Source of the DNA: Streptomyces blattellae
Lineage (GTDB): Bacteria; Actinomycetota; Actinomycetes; Streptomycetales; Streptomycetaceae
Assembly (NCBI RefSeq): GCF_009709555.1
Contig: NZ_WJBG01000242.1
Location: 1 to 64,000, forward strand
Direction of reading: 5' to 3'
DNA: 64,000 nucleotides
Below the pieces are notes generated by a model. That model saw nothing but the letters and a program-made list of their open reading frames with translations, searched no databases and was not told the DNA's origin. The position numbers were made by a program, and so were the translations under genes. Position 1 is the first letter of the stretch. The number at the start of each line of letters is the position of its first letter. Below, piece after piece: positions 18,402-26,990 of this stretch.

Positions 18402-20969
18402 TCACTCGTGCGCGATGGCCGCCAGCACATTCATGCGGGACGCACGCAACGCGGGCAGCAGGGCGGCGATCACACCCACGACCGCCGAGCCGATGACCAC
18501 CGCGATGATCGTGGTCCACGGGATCGCGAACGCCGTCATGCCCTGCAGTGCCAGCACCTGCTGGGTGCACACGCCCCAGACCAGTCCCAGGGCGAGCCCC
18601 AGGACCGCGCCGAACACCGCGATCACCACCGACTCCAGCCGGATCATCCGGCGCAGCTGGCGCCGCGTGAGTCCGATGGCCCGCAGCAGGCCGATCTCCC
18701 GGGTCCGCTCGACGACCGACAGGGCAAGGGTGTTGACCACGCCGAGCACGGCGATGGTGATCGCGAGCCCGAGCAGCGCGTACACGAGGTAGAGCAGGAC
18801 GGCGATCTGGTCGTGGACCAGCTCCTTGTAGTCAGCGATGTCCCGGACGTCCACCTGCGGATACGCGTCGAGGGTCGTCTCCAGGTCCGTGCGCAGTTCG
18901 TCGGCGCTCGTGCCGCGGGAGGCGTTCACATAGACCGCGGAGTCCTGCGCGCCGGGCGCGTACAGCTCCAGCGTGTCCATGCCGAAGTACAGTCCGCCCT
19001 GCATCCCGAACCCCTCGGCGGAGTCCTGGTCGGTCAGCGCGCCCACCGTCAGGCCGGCCGTGCGTCCGCTCTGGAACTCGACCGGGATCGTGCTGCCGAC
19101 GCGCACGCCGTGGTCCCGCGCGAAGTCCCGGTCCATGGCGAGGTGCCCGTCGGCCAGCGCCGCCGCCGTGTCGCCCTGCGCGTACGTGATGTTGGCGACG
19201 TCGTCGAGCCGGGGATCGTACGCCCCGGCCGTCGTCTCGACGCGGTCCCCGTCCGGGAGGCTCACCGCGACCGGTGTGAGCCGTGAGCGCACGATGAGCC
19301 CGACGCCGTCCGTGTCCTCCACCCGGTTGGTGAGTTCCTCGGGGAAGGGCACGAAATTGCTGTTCTGTACGACGAAGTCGGCGCCGAGCGTGTTGTCGAT
19401 CTGCTCGTCGAACGACTTTGTGATCGAGGCGCTTGCCACCGACATCCCGCCGACCAGCGCGAGCCCGACCATCAGAGCCGCCGCGGTCGCCCCGGTACGG
19501 CGGGGGTTGCGCAGGGCGTTGCGCTGGCTCATCCGGCCGACCGAACCGAACAGCGCCGGGAAGGCACCGCCGAGGACCCGGATCACCGGACGCACCAGCA
19601 GCGGGCCCGCGATGACCGTCGCGACGAGCGTCAGGACCACGCCCAGGCCGAGCAGGGAGGCCGCCGAGGATGCCTCCCCCGCGGTGGCACAGCCCACCAG
19701 CGCCGCCGCGCCCAGCGCCCCCACGACCGCGCCCGCCACCACGCGCACCCGCACCGGCCGGCCCACCTCCGCGACCTCGGCGTGCGCGAGCGCCGCCATC
19801 GGCGAGACGCCCGCCGCGCGCCTGGCCGGGAGATAGGCCGCCACGAAGGTGACGCCGAGGCCGACGACGTACGCCGCGAGAGGCGTCGCCAGGCCGATCA
19901 CCATGTCGGCGGACCTGATGTTCATGCCGAGCAGGCCCATCAGTTCGATGAGCCCGGCGGCGAGTCCGATGCCGGTGGCCAGGCCCAGCGTGGAGCCGAC
20001 GAGGCCGAGCAGCAGCGCCTCGGTGAGAACCGAGCGGCGCACCTGGCGCCGATCCGCGCCGAGCGCCCGCAGCAGGCCCAGTTCACGGGTGCGCTGGGCG
20101 ATCAGCATCGAGAAGGTGTTCACGATCAGGAACACGCCGACCAGGACGGCGATCCCGGCGAAGCCGAGCATCACGTACTTGATGACGTCGAGGAAGCCGC
20201 CCAGTTGCTCGACATCCGACTCGGCCTGCTCGTCGGCGGTCCGGATGTCGTAGGTGTCCGCGCCCAGCGCGGCGGTCACGCGCTTCTTGAGCTGCGGGTC
20301 GCTGACGTCGTCCGCAGCGTCCACGGAGATGCCGGTGCCGACGTCCGGGTCGCCCAGCAGCCTGGTCTGCGCGGTCTCGGTGTCGAAGAAGACGAGTGCG
20401 GCACCGGGGTTGGTGGTGGTGAACGTGGCGATGCCGACGACCTCGGCCCTGAAGGAGCCGGGCGCGGCGATGACGGTGAGCGTGTCCCCGATCGCCACGT
20501 CCTTGCTGTCGGCGGTGTCCGCGTCGAGCAGGACCTGGCTCGGCCCCCGGGGGGCGTGACCGGACGTCAGCTCGACGGGGCTGCGGCCGGTCGGGTTCCA
20601 GTTGGTGCCGATCGTCGGGGCACCGGTGGTGGGGCCCACCGACTCGTTGTTCTCGTCGGCGACGGTGATGCCGTCCACGTCCACGTCCAGGCGGGCCGAC
20701 TCGGCTCCCTCGACCTGGGCCGCACGGTCCACGAGCGAGGCCGGCAGGGTGGCCGTGAATCCGGAGGGCAGTGCCTCGTCGAGGTTCTCCTTGGGGCTGA
20801 CGGTGACGTCGGCCGCGGTCGAGGCGAACAGCCGGTCGAAGGTACGGCTGAGGGTGTCCGAGAAGATCAGGCTGCCCGCGACGAACGCCACGGACAGGAT
20901 CACGGCCAGCGCGGACAGCAGCAGCCGACCTCTGTGGGCGAGAAAGCTCCGGAGCGTGGCCTTGAGCAC
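18402..20969 (-). CDS. ABC transporter permease, FtsX/MacB-like
   Basis: An 855-residue permease with an N-terminal helix (residues about 15-35), a large extracellular MacB-like domain, a first FtsX block near 260-390, a second long extracellular domain and a second FtsX block near 735-845 (INTFSMLIAQRTRELGLLRALGA and its repeat VVNTLALSVVERTREIGLLRAIG). This two-block layout is common in actinobacterial exporters of antimicrobial peptides, lipoproteins or cell-wall-active compounds. The start is GTG. Only 4 bp separate it from the ATPase gene upstream, so they form one transporter. Confidence 0.9.
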   Translation of the reverse strand: MLKATLRSFLAHRGRLLLSALAVILSVAFVAGSLIFSDTLSRTFDRLFASTAADVTVSPKENLDEALPSGFTATLPASLVDRAAQVEGAESARLDVDVDGITVADENNESVGPTTGAPTIGTNWNPTGRSPVELTSGHAPRGPSQVLLDADTADSKDVAIGDTLTVIAAPGSFRAEVVGIATFTTTNPGAALVFFDTETAQTRLLGDPDVGTGISVDAADDVSDPQLKKRVTAALGADTYDIRTADEQAESDVEQLGGFLDVIKYVMLGFAGIAVLVGVFLIVNTFSMLIAQRTRELGLLRALGADRRQVRRSVLTEALLLGLVGSTLGLATGIGLAAGLIELMGLLGMNIRSADMVIGLATPLAAYVVGLGVTFVAAYLPARRAAGVSPMAALAHAEVAEVGRPVRVRVVAGAVVGALGAAALVGCATAGEASSAASLLGLGVVLTLVATVIAGPLLVRPVIRVLGGAFPALFGSVGRMSQRNALRNPRRTGATAAALMVGLALVGGMSVASASITKSFDEQIDNTLGADFVVQNSNFVPFPEELTNRVEDTDGVGLIVRSRLTPVAVSLPDGDRVETTAGAYDPRLDDVANITYAQGDTAAALADGHLAMDRDFARDHGVRVGSTIPVEFQSGRTAGLTVGALTDQDSAEGFGMQGGLYFGMDTLELYAPGAQDSAVYVNASRGTSADELRTDLETTLDAYPQVDVRDIADYKELVHDQIAVLLYLVYALLGLAITIAVLGVVNTLALSVVERTREIGLLRAIGLTRRQLRRMIRLESVVIAVFGAVLGLALGLVWGVCTQQVLALQGMTAFAIPWTTIIAVVIGSAVVGVIAALLPALRASRMNVLAAIAHE

Positions 20970-20973
20970 GGGA

Positions 20974-21774
20974 TCAGTCCTCCGGGGAAGGCGCGGCGTC
21001 GTCGTACCGGCTGCGGATCACATCGAACCGCTTCATCCGTTCCAGGACCGCCTCCGCCGTGGGCCGCTCCATCTCGTCGACGATCCGCCCGTCGCCGAGG
21101 AAGAGCACCAGGTCGGAGTGGGCGGCGGCGCCCGGGTCGTGGGTGACCATGACGACCGTCTGCCCGAGGTCGTCGACGGCGTCGCGCAGGAAGCCCAGCA
21201 CCTCCAGACCGGACCGCGAGTCGAGGTTGCCGGTGGGCTCGTCGGCGAAGATCAGCTCGGGTCGGGAGGCGAGCGCGCGGGCACAGGCGACGCGCTGCTG
21301 CTGGCCGCCGGACAGCTGCGACGGCCGGTGCGTGAGCCGGTCCCGCAGCCCGAGCGTGTCGATGACCTGGTCCAGCCACTTCTCGTCGGGCTTCCTGCCC
21401 GCGATGTCCATGGGCAGCGTGATGTTCTCGGCGGCGTTCAGCGTCGGGATGAGGTTGAACGACTGGAACATGAACCCGATGCGGTCCCGCCGCAGCCGGG
21501 TCAGCTCCCGTTCCCTGAGCCCGGTGATCTCGGTGTCGCCGAGCCACACCTGTCCTGCCGACACGGTGTCCAGCCCCGCCAGACAGTGCATCAACGTGGA
21601 CTTCCCGGAGCCCGACGGCCCCATCACCGCAGTGAACCGGCCGCGCGTGATGTCCACGTCCACCGAGTCGAGGGCGAGCACCGCCGTCTCGCCCGAGCCG
21701 TATCCCTTGGTCAGACCGCGGGCGCGGGCCGCGATCCCGTCGGCCGAGGCGTGCTCCACAGCGGAAGGGGACAA
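20974..21774 (-). CDS. ABC transporter ATP-binding protein, MacB/LolD type
   Basis: A 266-residue ATPase with Walker A GPSGSGKST, Q-loop region FMFQSFNLIPTLNA (typical of the MacB/LolD class), signature LSGGQQQRVA, Walker B LIFADEPTGNLD and VTHDPGAA. The C-terminal tail is short. The TTG start is chosen because GAGGAGG lies about 6 nt upstream. It drives the permease encoded immediately downstream. No two-component system sits beside it, unlike many bacitracin-type exporters. Confidence 0.92.
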   Translation of the reverse strand: MSPSAVEHASADGIAARARGLTKGYGSGETAVLALDSVDVDITRGRFTAVMGPSGSGKSTLMHCLAGLDTVSAGQVWLGDTEITGLRERELTRLRRDRIGFMFQSFNLIPTLNAAENITLPMDIAGRKPDEKWLDQVIDTLGLRDRLTHRPSQLSGGQQQRVACARALASRPELIFADEPTGNLDSRSGLEVLGFLRDAVDDLGQTVVMVTHDPGAAAHSDLVLFLGDGRIVDEMERPTAEAVLERMKRFDVIRSRYDDAAPSPED

Positions 21775-21906
21775 GGCTGCCTCCTCGGTTCAGGAGATCG
21801 ATTCAGGACATAACGACTTCGTCGTCAGGCCCGAGCCTAATGTGATCCAGCACACACTCGGTATCCCCCTTGGGGTCCGGCCGCTCTCCACCCAGGGGAT
21901 GAGCCC

Positions 21907-21936
21907 TTGCCGCCGCTAGCGTTTCGGCGCTAGCTT
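21907..21936 (+). promoter_or_regulatory. leaderless promoter with internal palindrome for TA operon
   Basis: TTGCCG (21907-21912), an 18-bp spacer and TAGCTT (21931-21936) form a promoter ending 6 bp before the ATG at 21943, with no ribosome site between, so the mRNA probably starts at or next to the ATG. The spacer carries GCTAGCG-N6-CGCTAGC (21915-21934), a likely autoregulatory operator for the ribbon-helix-helix protein encoded directly downstream. Confidence 0.6.
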
Positions 21937-21942
21937 TGACGT

Positions 21943-22182
21943 ATGGCGAAGACCCAGCTGAACGTACGCGTGGACGAAGGCACCGCCCGCGCGGCTCGCG
22001 AACGTGCCCTGGCCCGCGGCATGAGCGTCAACCGCTACATAGAAGAACTGGTCAGACAGGACACCGGGGAGGTCGGCCACACCTTCGTGGAGGCCGCCGC
22101 CGACTTCATGAAGCAGTACGAGTCCGTGTTCGCCGAGGAGTTCGGCTCGGACCGTGAGGGCACACGCGAAGGTCGCCGCTGA
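21943..22182 (+). CDS. ribbon-helix-helix antitoxin-like protein
   Basis: A 79-residue protein whose first 45 residues fit an Arc/MetJ-type ribbon-helix-helix: beta strand TQLNVRVDEG, helix A ARAARERALARG, turn MSVNRY, helix B IEELVRQ. The acidic C-terminal half (AAADFMKQYESVFAEEFGSD) would be the toxin-binding part. RHH proteins with this design are antitoxins and autorepressors. The next gene follows 4 bp later or overlaps, depending on its start. Confidence 0.82.
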   Translation: MAKTQLNVRVDEGTARAARERALARGMSVNRYIEELVRQDTGEVGHTFVEAAADFMKQYESVFAEEFGSDREGTREGRR

Positions 22183-22186
22183 TCCG

Positions 22187-22561
22187 TTGAGCGATCTCAG
22201 AATCGACCTTGCCTGGCTGCTCATGCTCGCCGAACAGAACACGCCCGGAGACCCCCAGGTCACCGACTGGGGCGCGCTCGTGGCCGCCGTCGCACGCCAT
22301 GAGGCCGAGATATTCGACGTCCCCGTCTACGACAGCCCGCAGGCCCGCGCCGCCGCGCTGCTGCAACTGCTGATCCACGTGCCCGCGCTGGAGCGCTCCA
22401 ACGCCCTGTTCGCCTCCGCCGTCGCGTACGCCTACCTCGTCGCCAGCGGCCTGAAGGTCGTCACCTCTCCCGAGCAGGTCCGCGACCTGGCCCGGCTGGT
22501 GAAGAGCGGCGAGGCGACGGTCCAGGACATCGCGGAGGAACTGCGCCAGTGGAGCCTATGA
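22187..22561 (+). CDS. Fic/Doc-like toxin component (divergent)
   Basis: A mainly helical protein of about 125 residues starting LRIDLAWLLMLAEQ. Proteins of this kind paired with RHH antitoxins in Streptomyces are, as I recall, annotated as Fic-family toxin components; the segment ALLQLLIHVPALERSNALFASAVAYAYLV resembles the Fic/Doc helical core. The canonical HPFxxGNG loop is absent, replaced around VPALERSNALFA, so enzymatic AMPylation or kinase activity is doubtful. The start is uncertain: TTG 22187 fits homologs as I remember them, GTG 22154 would overlap the antitoxin by 29 bp. Its end overlaps the convergent methyltransferase by 6 bp. Confidence 0.65.
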   Translation: MSDLRIDLAWLLMLAEQNTPGDPQVTDWGALVAAVARHEAEIFDVPVYDSPQARAAALLQLLIHVPALERSNALFASAVAYAYLVASGLKVVTSPEQVRDLARLVKSGEATVQDIAEELRQWSL

Positions 22562-23245
22562 CTCGGTCCGGGGCCGCCACGCCGTGCCCAGCACGCAGTA
22601 CGAAGTCGGCAGCGTCGGCCCGTTCTCCGGCATCAGCACCCGCCGGTACGGGCCGAGTTCGAACCCGGCGGCTCGCAGTCCGGCGACGGGGTCCCGGGCC
22701 AGATGGCAGCCGCCGCTCAGCCGCGGCCACACCGTGCGGTCCAGCGCGCGCTGGGTGAAGCCCATCATCCGGCCGCCGCCCCGGCCGTGCTCGAAGAACC
22801 GCACCGCACCGCCGGGCCGCAGTACCCGACGCGCCTCGCCGAGCGCCCGCGGCACATCCCGCACACTGCACAGCACCAGCGACAGCACCACCGCGTCGAA
22901 GGCCTCGCTCTTGACCGGCAACGCCTCCGCCGCACCTGGCACCACATCCACCGGCACCTCGGCGCGCAGGGCGGACTCCACCGCCAACTGCCGCAGCAGG
23001 CGCTCCGGTTCGATGGCGACGACCTCCGAGACCGTGCTCGGATAGTGCGCGAAGTTCAGGCCGTTGCCCGCGCCGATCTCGATCACCCGCCCCGACAGCC
23101 CGGTCAGCATGCGGTCGCGCACGGCACCCATCCCCATGCGGGTCTCCGCGGTGACGCTGATACGGGCGTAGTACCGGGCGAACAGCGGATGGTGCATGGC
23201 GTCCCGTGACACCTTGCCGGAGCCGGTGACGGGCCGTTGCGGCAT
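22556..23245 (-). CDS. class I SAM-dependent methyltransferase
   Basis: A 229-residue methyltransferase (Methyltransf_11 type). SAM motif I is VIEIGAGNGLNF near residue 55, motif II AIEP, then AEALPVKSEAFDAVVLSLVLCSV and VLRPGG. The substrate is unknown; the family includes UbiE-like and small-molecule enzymes. ATG 23245 is preceded by GGGAGGT on the minus strand, whereas upstream in-frame codons lack protein character. The gene is convergent with the toxin-like gene and has a 6-bp overlap of 3' ends. Confidence 0.85.
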   Translation of the reverse strand: MPQRPVTGSGKVSRDAMHHPLFARYYARISVTAETRMGMGAVRDRMLTGLSGRVIEIGAGNGLNFAHYPSTVSEVVAIEPERLLRQLAVESALRAEVPVDVVPGAAEALPVKSEAFDAVVLSLVLCSVRDVPRALGEARRVLRPGGAVRFFEHGRGGGRMMGFTQRALDRTVWPRLSGGCHLARDPVAGLRAAGFELGPYRRVLMPENGPTLPTSYCVLGTAWRPRTES

Positions 23246-23435
23246 GGCGACCTCCCGGGTGGACGACTGCCCTACCGCGATTGTCCCCCGCGCGCGCCCC
23301 GCGAACCCGACGACCCGTCTCACCCTGCTGGGGCATGTGCGGCACGGGCCCCGGATCACCGGCGGCAAGGCGGACTGTGGCTCATGGCGTCCCCACACGC
23401 GGAGCCGCCGCCCGTCAGGCCTCGCGGCTCACGGC

Positions 23436-23674
23436 GCTTCCCGCATGTGGGTCGCCTGGATAGCGCCTGGGGTCGGGGTGCTTCCCGCATGTGGGGGGTG
23501 GCCTGGATGGTGCGTTGGGTCGGGGTGCTTCCCGCATGTGGGTCGCCCGGATAGCGCCCTGGGTCGGGGCGCTTCCCGCATGCCGGGTGCTTAGGTGATT
23601 CCCCTGGATCGGGGCGCTTCCCGCATGCCGGATGCCCCAGGTGGCGGTCCCTGGGTCAGGGTGCCTCCCGTACC
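23436..23674. repeat. 44-47 bp tandem repeat array between methyltransferase and bioD
   Basis: The motif GCTTCCCGCATG recurs at 23436, 23480, 23527, 23571 and 23616, spaced 44, 47, 44 and 45 bp, with a degenerate sixth copy (GCCTCCCGTACC) at 23663 that enters the end of bioD. Between the cores lie variants of GGGTCGCCTGGATAGCGCC and GGGTCGGGG. The rest of the 410-bp gap (23246-23435) shows no gene. The array lies upstream of the methyltransferase start and downstream of bioD. Confidence 0.85.
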
Positions 23675-24372
23675 CGGAACGTCTCCGCGTCCCACATGCC
23701 GTGCAGGCGTGGGGCCAGCCAAGTAGGGGCCGCCGTGCGGAAGTCGGCGGGGTCGAGTGCTGCGGACCCGGCGGGGAGCGCGCCGAGCAGGGGGGCGTCG
23801 GTGACGATCGGCAGGTCCGCGAGGTTGCAGCGGGATGCCAGGTCGGGAGCTTCGGGCCAGCTGCCGATCACGATTCCGGCCAAGTCCAGCCGACGGGACC
23901 GGATTTCGCGTGCCGTCAGTTCCGTCGTGTTCAGCGTGCCCAGGCCCGCCGAGGCCACGACCAGCACCGGCGCCGCCAGTAGCCGTGCCGCGTCCGCCAG
24001 GGTGCCGCCCGCCGGGTCGAACCGTACGAGGAGCCCGCCCGCTCCCTCCACCAGCACCAGATCGTGCTGGGCGGCCAGCTTGGCGGCGGCCTCGGCGATG
24101 TCGTGCGGGTGCACCGGCGCACGTCCGGCCCGTCGTGCGGCCGTCGAGGGCGCCAGCGGGTCGGGATACCGGGCCAGCTCGACCGCCGTCACGGCGCCCG
24201 CGAGCCGCGCGACCTCGTCGGCGTCCCCGCGCTCGTCCGGTCGTAGGCCCGTCTGCGCCGCCTTCAGCACGGCCACCGACCGTCCGGCCGCGAGCGCGAC
24301 GGCGGCGACGGCGGCCGTCGTGACGGTCTTGCCGACCTCCGTGCCCGTGCCCGTGATCACCAGGACCGGCAT
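23656..24372 (-). CDS. bioD: dethiobiotin synthetase
   Basis: A 238-residue ATP-dependent carboxylase/cyclase that makes dethiobiotin from 7,8-diaminopelargonate and CO2. The P-loop is ITGTGTEVGKT at residues 6-16, LKAAQTG is the lysine/glutamine segment, and VLVEGAGGLLV is the typical mid-protein motif. ATG 24372 has GGAGGG upstream on the minus strand; in-frame residues before it are not conserved. It starts 1 bp after the bioA stop, as last gene of bioB-bioA-bioD. Its final codons run into the tandem repeat array, so the C-terminus (VREAP) may vary among strains. Confidence 0.95.
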   Translation of the reverse strand: MPVLVITGTGTEVGKTVTTAAVAAVALAAGRSVAVLKAAQTGLRPDERGDADEVARLAGAVTAVELARYPDPLAPSTAARRAGRAPVHPHDIAEAAAKLAAQHDLVLVEGAGGLLVRFDPAGGTLADAARLLAAPVLVVASAGLGTLNTTELTAREIRSRRLDLAGIVIGSWPEAPDLASRCNLADLPIVTDAPLLGALPAGSAALDPADFRTAAPTWLAPRLHGMWDAETFRVREAP

Positions 24373-24373
24373 G

Positions 24374-25654
24374 TCATCCCTCCCGCGCCGCCGCGCACAC
24401 CGCACGCGCGATCCGCGCCACGTCCCTGTCACCCGTGACGTACGGCGGCATCGTGTAGACGAGATCGCGGAACGGCCGCAGCCACACGCCCTCGCGCACG
24501 GCCGCCGACGTGGCGGCCTTCATGTCCACCGCGTGGTCGAGCTGGACGACCCCGATCGCGCCGAGGACCCTTACGTCCTGGACACCCGGCAGCGTCGCGG
24601 CCTCGGCCAGCCCCTCCCGCAGCCCCGCCTCGATCCGCTTGACCTCCGCCGGCCAGTCCTGCCCGAGCAGCAGCTCGATCGAGGCGCAGGCCACCGACGC
24701 GGCCAGCGGGTTGCCCATGAACGTCGGGCCGTGCGCCAGCACCGGCACCTCGCCGCGCGAGATGCCCTCGGCCACCCGCGATGTGCACAGTGTCGCCGCC
24801 ATCGTCATATAGCCGCCGGTCAGCGCCTTGCCGACGCACATCACATCGGGCGTCACCGCCGCGTGCTCCGCGGCGAACAGCGCCCCCGTCCGCCCGAACC
24901 CGGTCGCGATCTCGTCGAACACGAGCAGCACACCGTATGCGTCGCACGCCTCACGCAGCACCCGCAGATACGCGGGGGAGTGGAACCGCATCCCGCCCGC
25001 GCCCTGCACCACCGGCTCGACGATCACCGCGGCCAGGTCCTCGGCGTGCCGCTCGATCAGCGCGCGCAGGCGGTCGGCGTACGACTCGTCGTACGCCGCC
25101 GGCGGCGCGTCGGCGAACACCTGGCGCGGGAGCACGCCGGTCCACAGCTCGTGCATCCCGCCCTCGGGATCGCACACCGACATCGGCTGCCAGGTGTCGC
25201 CGTGATAGCCGCCGCGCCAGGTCAGCAGGCGCTGCTTCGCCGGGCGGCCCAGCGAACGCCAGTACTGCAGGCACATCTTGACCGCCACCTCGACCGACAC
25301 CGACCCGGAGTCGGCGAGGAAGACATGTTCCAGACCGTCGGGTGACATGTCGACAAGGTGCTTCGCGAGCCGTACGGCGGGCTCATGCGTGAGCCCGCCG
25401 AACATCACGTGGCTCATCCGGCCGAGCTGTTCGAGCGCGGCCTCGTTGAGCACGGGGTGGTTGTAGCCGTGGATCGCCGACCACCAGGACGACATGCCGT
25501 CGATCAGCTCGCCCGCGCCGTCCGCGAGTTTCAGCCGGACCCCGCTCGCCGACTCCACGACGAGCGGCTCCACCGCGCCCGGCATGGGCCCGTACGGATG
25601 CCAGACGTGCCGCCGGTCGAGGTCCAGCAGTTCGGGGACGGTCAGGTCAGGCAT
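24374..25654 (-). CDS. bioA: adenosylmethionine-8-amino-7-oxononanoate transaminase
   Basis: A 426-residue class III PLP aminotransferase that converts 8-amino-7-oxononanoate to 7,8-diaminopelargonate with SAM as amino donor. It begins LDLDRRHVWHPYGPM, characteristic of BioA; DGMSSWWSAIHGYNHP, the pyridoxal region LVFDEIATGFGRTG and the PLP lysine Lys276 in VGKALTGGY are present. Start ATG 25654 overlaps the bioB end by 8 bp; longer in-frame N-termini only translate the bioB repeat tract in another frame. Middle gene of the biotin operon. Confidence 0.96.
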   Translation of the reverse strand: MPDLTVPELLDLDRRHVWHPYGPMPGAVEPLVVESASGVRLKLADGAGELIDGMSSWWSAIHGYNHPVLNEAALEQLGRMSHVMFGGLTHEPAVRLAKHLVDMSPDGLEHVFLADSGSVSVEVAVKMCLQYWRSLGRPAKQRLLTWRGGYHGDTWQPMSVCDPEGGMHELWTGVLPRQVFADAPPAAYDESYADRLRALIERHAEDLAAVIVEPVVQGAGGMRFHSPAYLRVLREACDAYGVLLVFDEIATGFGRTGALFAAEHAAVTPDVMCVGKALTGGYMTMAATLCTSRVAEGISRGEVPVLAHGPTFMGNPLAASVACASIELLLGQDWPAEVKRIEAGLREGLAEAATLPGVQDVRVLGAIGVVQLDHAVDMKAATSAAVREGVWLRPFRDLVYTMPPYVTGDRDVARIARAVCAAAREG

Positions 25655-26843
25655 TGGGCGCGAGGTCCGTTCCGGCCCCTCGGCGGCGTACGGCGACGAG
25701 GTCCGTGCGGGCCTCGTTGACCTGCGGACCGACCTGCGGACCGACCTGCGGACCGACCTGCGGACCGACCTGATGGCTGACCTGAGGTGCCTCGGGGGCG
25801 GAACCGCAGGCTCCGGCCCCTTCGTGGCATCCACCGCCCGCCCGGTGCTCCGGCAGCGTCACGTGATCCGTGCCCTCCACCTCGAACCCGGCGTCCGCGA
25901 TCATCTCCAGGTCCGCCTTGCCCGCCTGGCCCTCGGTGGTCAGATAGTCGCCGAGAAAGATCGAGTTGGCCAGGTGCAGTGCGAGCGGCTGCATCGTGCG
26001 CAGATGGACCTCACGGCCGCCCGCGATCCGCACCTCGACGTCCGGGCAGACGAACCGCACCATCGCCAGGATCCGCAGGCAGCGCTGCGGGGTGAGGTGC
26101 CACTCCTTGGCGAGCGGGGTGCCCTCGACCGGGATCAGGAAGTTGACCGGAACCGAGTCCGGGTCCAGCTCACGCAGGGAGTAGACGACGTCGACCAGGT
26201 CCTCGTCCGACTCGCCCATGCCGGCGATCAGTCCAGAGCAGGCGGACAGCCCGGCCGCGTGCGCCTTCTGCACGGTGTCGACGCGGTCGGCGTAGGTGTG
26301 GGTCGTGGTGATGTCGCCGTACGTCGCCTCGGAGGTGTTGAGGTTGTGGTTGTAGGCGTCCGCGCCGGCCTCGCGCAGCCGCTCGGCCTGGCCGTCGGAG
26401 AGCAGGCCGAGGCAGGCGCACACCTCGACTCCCTCGTTCTGCTCCTTGATCGCCTTGATGGTGCCCGCGACCCGGTCCACGTCCCGGTCGGTCGGACCAC
26501 GCCCGGACGCCACCAGGCAGACCCGCTTGGCGCCCCCGGCGAGCCCCGCGGCTGCCGCCCGCGAGGCCTCGTCGGGCTTGAGCCAGGTGTACTTCAGGAT
26601 CCCGGTCGTGGAGCCGAGCCGCTGGGAGCAGTAGGAGCAGTCCTCCGGGCACAGGCCGGACTTGAGGTTGACGAGATAGTTGAGTTTCACCCGTCGGCCG
26701 AACCAGTGGCGGCGCACCTTGCCGGCCGCGGCCACCACATCGAGCAGTTCGTCGTCGGAGGTGGCGAGGAGGGCCAGTGCTTCCTCACGGGTCGGCAGCT
26801 CGCGCCGAAGCCCCTTGTCCACCAGCGTGTTCAGCAGGTCCAT
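25647..26843 (-). CDS. bioB: biotin synthase with repeat-containing C-terminal tail
   Basis: A 398-residue radical-SAM enzyme inserting sulfur into dethiobiotin. The 4Fe-4S cysteines are Cys65, Cys69 and Cys72 (CPEDCSYC); YNHNLNTSEATYGDI and the C-terminal LANSIFLGDYLTTEGQ segment are standard BioB. Homologs usually end near 320-350 residues; here the chain continues through an Ala/Gly/Pro-rich linker and a GPQV repeat (about residues 352-376) to a basic end. The start is at 26843 after its own ribosome site; bioF is divergent 147 bp away. First gene of bioB-bioA-bioD. Confidence 0.95.
   Translation of the reverse strand: MDLLNTLVDKGLRRELPTREEALALLATSDDELLDVVAAAGKVRRHWFGRRVKLNYLVNLKSGLCPEDCSYCSQRLGSTTGILKYTWLKPDEASRAAAAGLAGGAKRVCLVASGRGPTDRDVDRVAGTIKAIKEQNEGVEVCACLGLLSDGQAERLREAGADAYNHNLNTSEATYGDITTTHTYADRVDTVQKAHAAGLSACSGLIAGMGESDEDLVDVVYSLRELDPDSVPVNFLIPVEGTPLAKEWHLTPQRCLRILAMVRFVCPDVEVRIAGGREVHLRTMQPLALHLANSIFLGDYLTTEGQAGKADLEMIADAGFEVEGTDHVTLPEHRAGGGCHEGAGACGSAPEAPQVSHQVGPQVGPQVGPQVGPQVNEARTDLVAVRRRGAGTDLAPNA
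25719..25790. repeat. 12-bp tandem repeat inside bioB
   Basis: Four exact copies of GACCTGCGGACC (25719-25766) followed by two degenerate units (25767-25790). Read on the minus strand it encodes the four-residue repeat GPQV near the BioB C-terminus. The unit length is a multiple of three, so copy-number change would keep the frame. Confidence 0.9.
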
Positions 26844-26990
26844 GAGGTCCGATCCTGTCTTACGGGAGCGCCCCGGGCCAAGGAGAGATTCCACAACAGA
26901 GCCGGTTGGCTGTGTGGGTATTGCCACATCCTGGGTGGCTGGTCGTGCGACTACTGTCTGTGCACTGCCTACAAATGTCCCGGAGGAGTC
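26844..26990. promoter_or_regulatory. divergent bioB/bioF control region
   Basis: The 147-bp gap between the two divergent starts must contain both promoters. A small inverted repeat TGTGG-N6-CCACA lies at 26913-26928 in the middle. I do not see the known BioQ or BirA operator consensus, so biotin control here cannot be asserted. TACAAAT at 26970-26976 could be the bioF -10 box. Confidence 0.4.

Noticed and set aside
23246..23640. CRISPR array in the region of regular repeats before bioD
   Set aside because: Repeat cores are only 12 bp with similar, not unique, sequence between them, and there are no cas genes; it is a tandem repeat.
25655..25834. N-terminal RSVRR-type repeat extension of BioA
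   Set aside because: It is the bioB 12-bp repeat read in another frame; BioA starts at 25654 with its conserved N-terminus.
26844..26990. Known BioQ- or BirA-type biotin operator
   Set aside because: No TGAACN3GTTCA-like or BirA-like site is visible; only a short TGTGG/CCACA repeat, too weak to assign.
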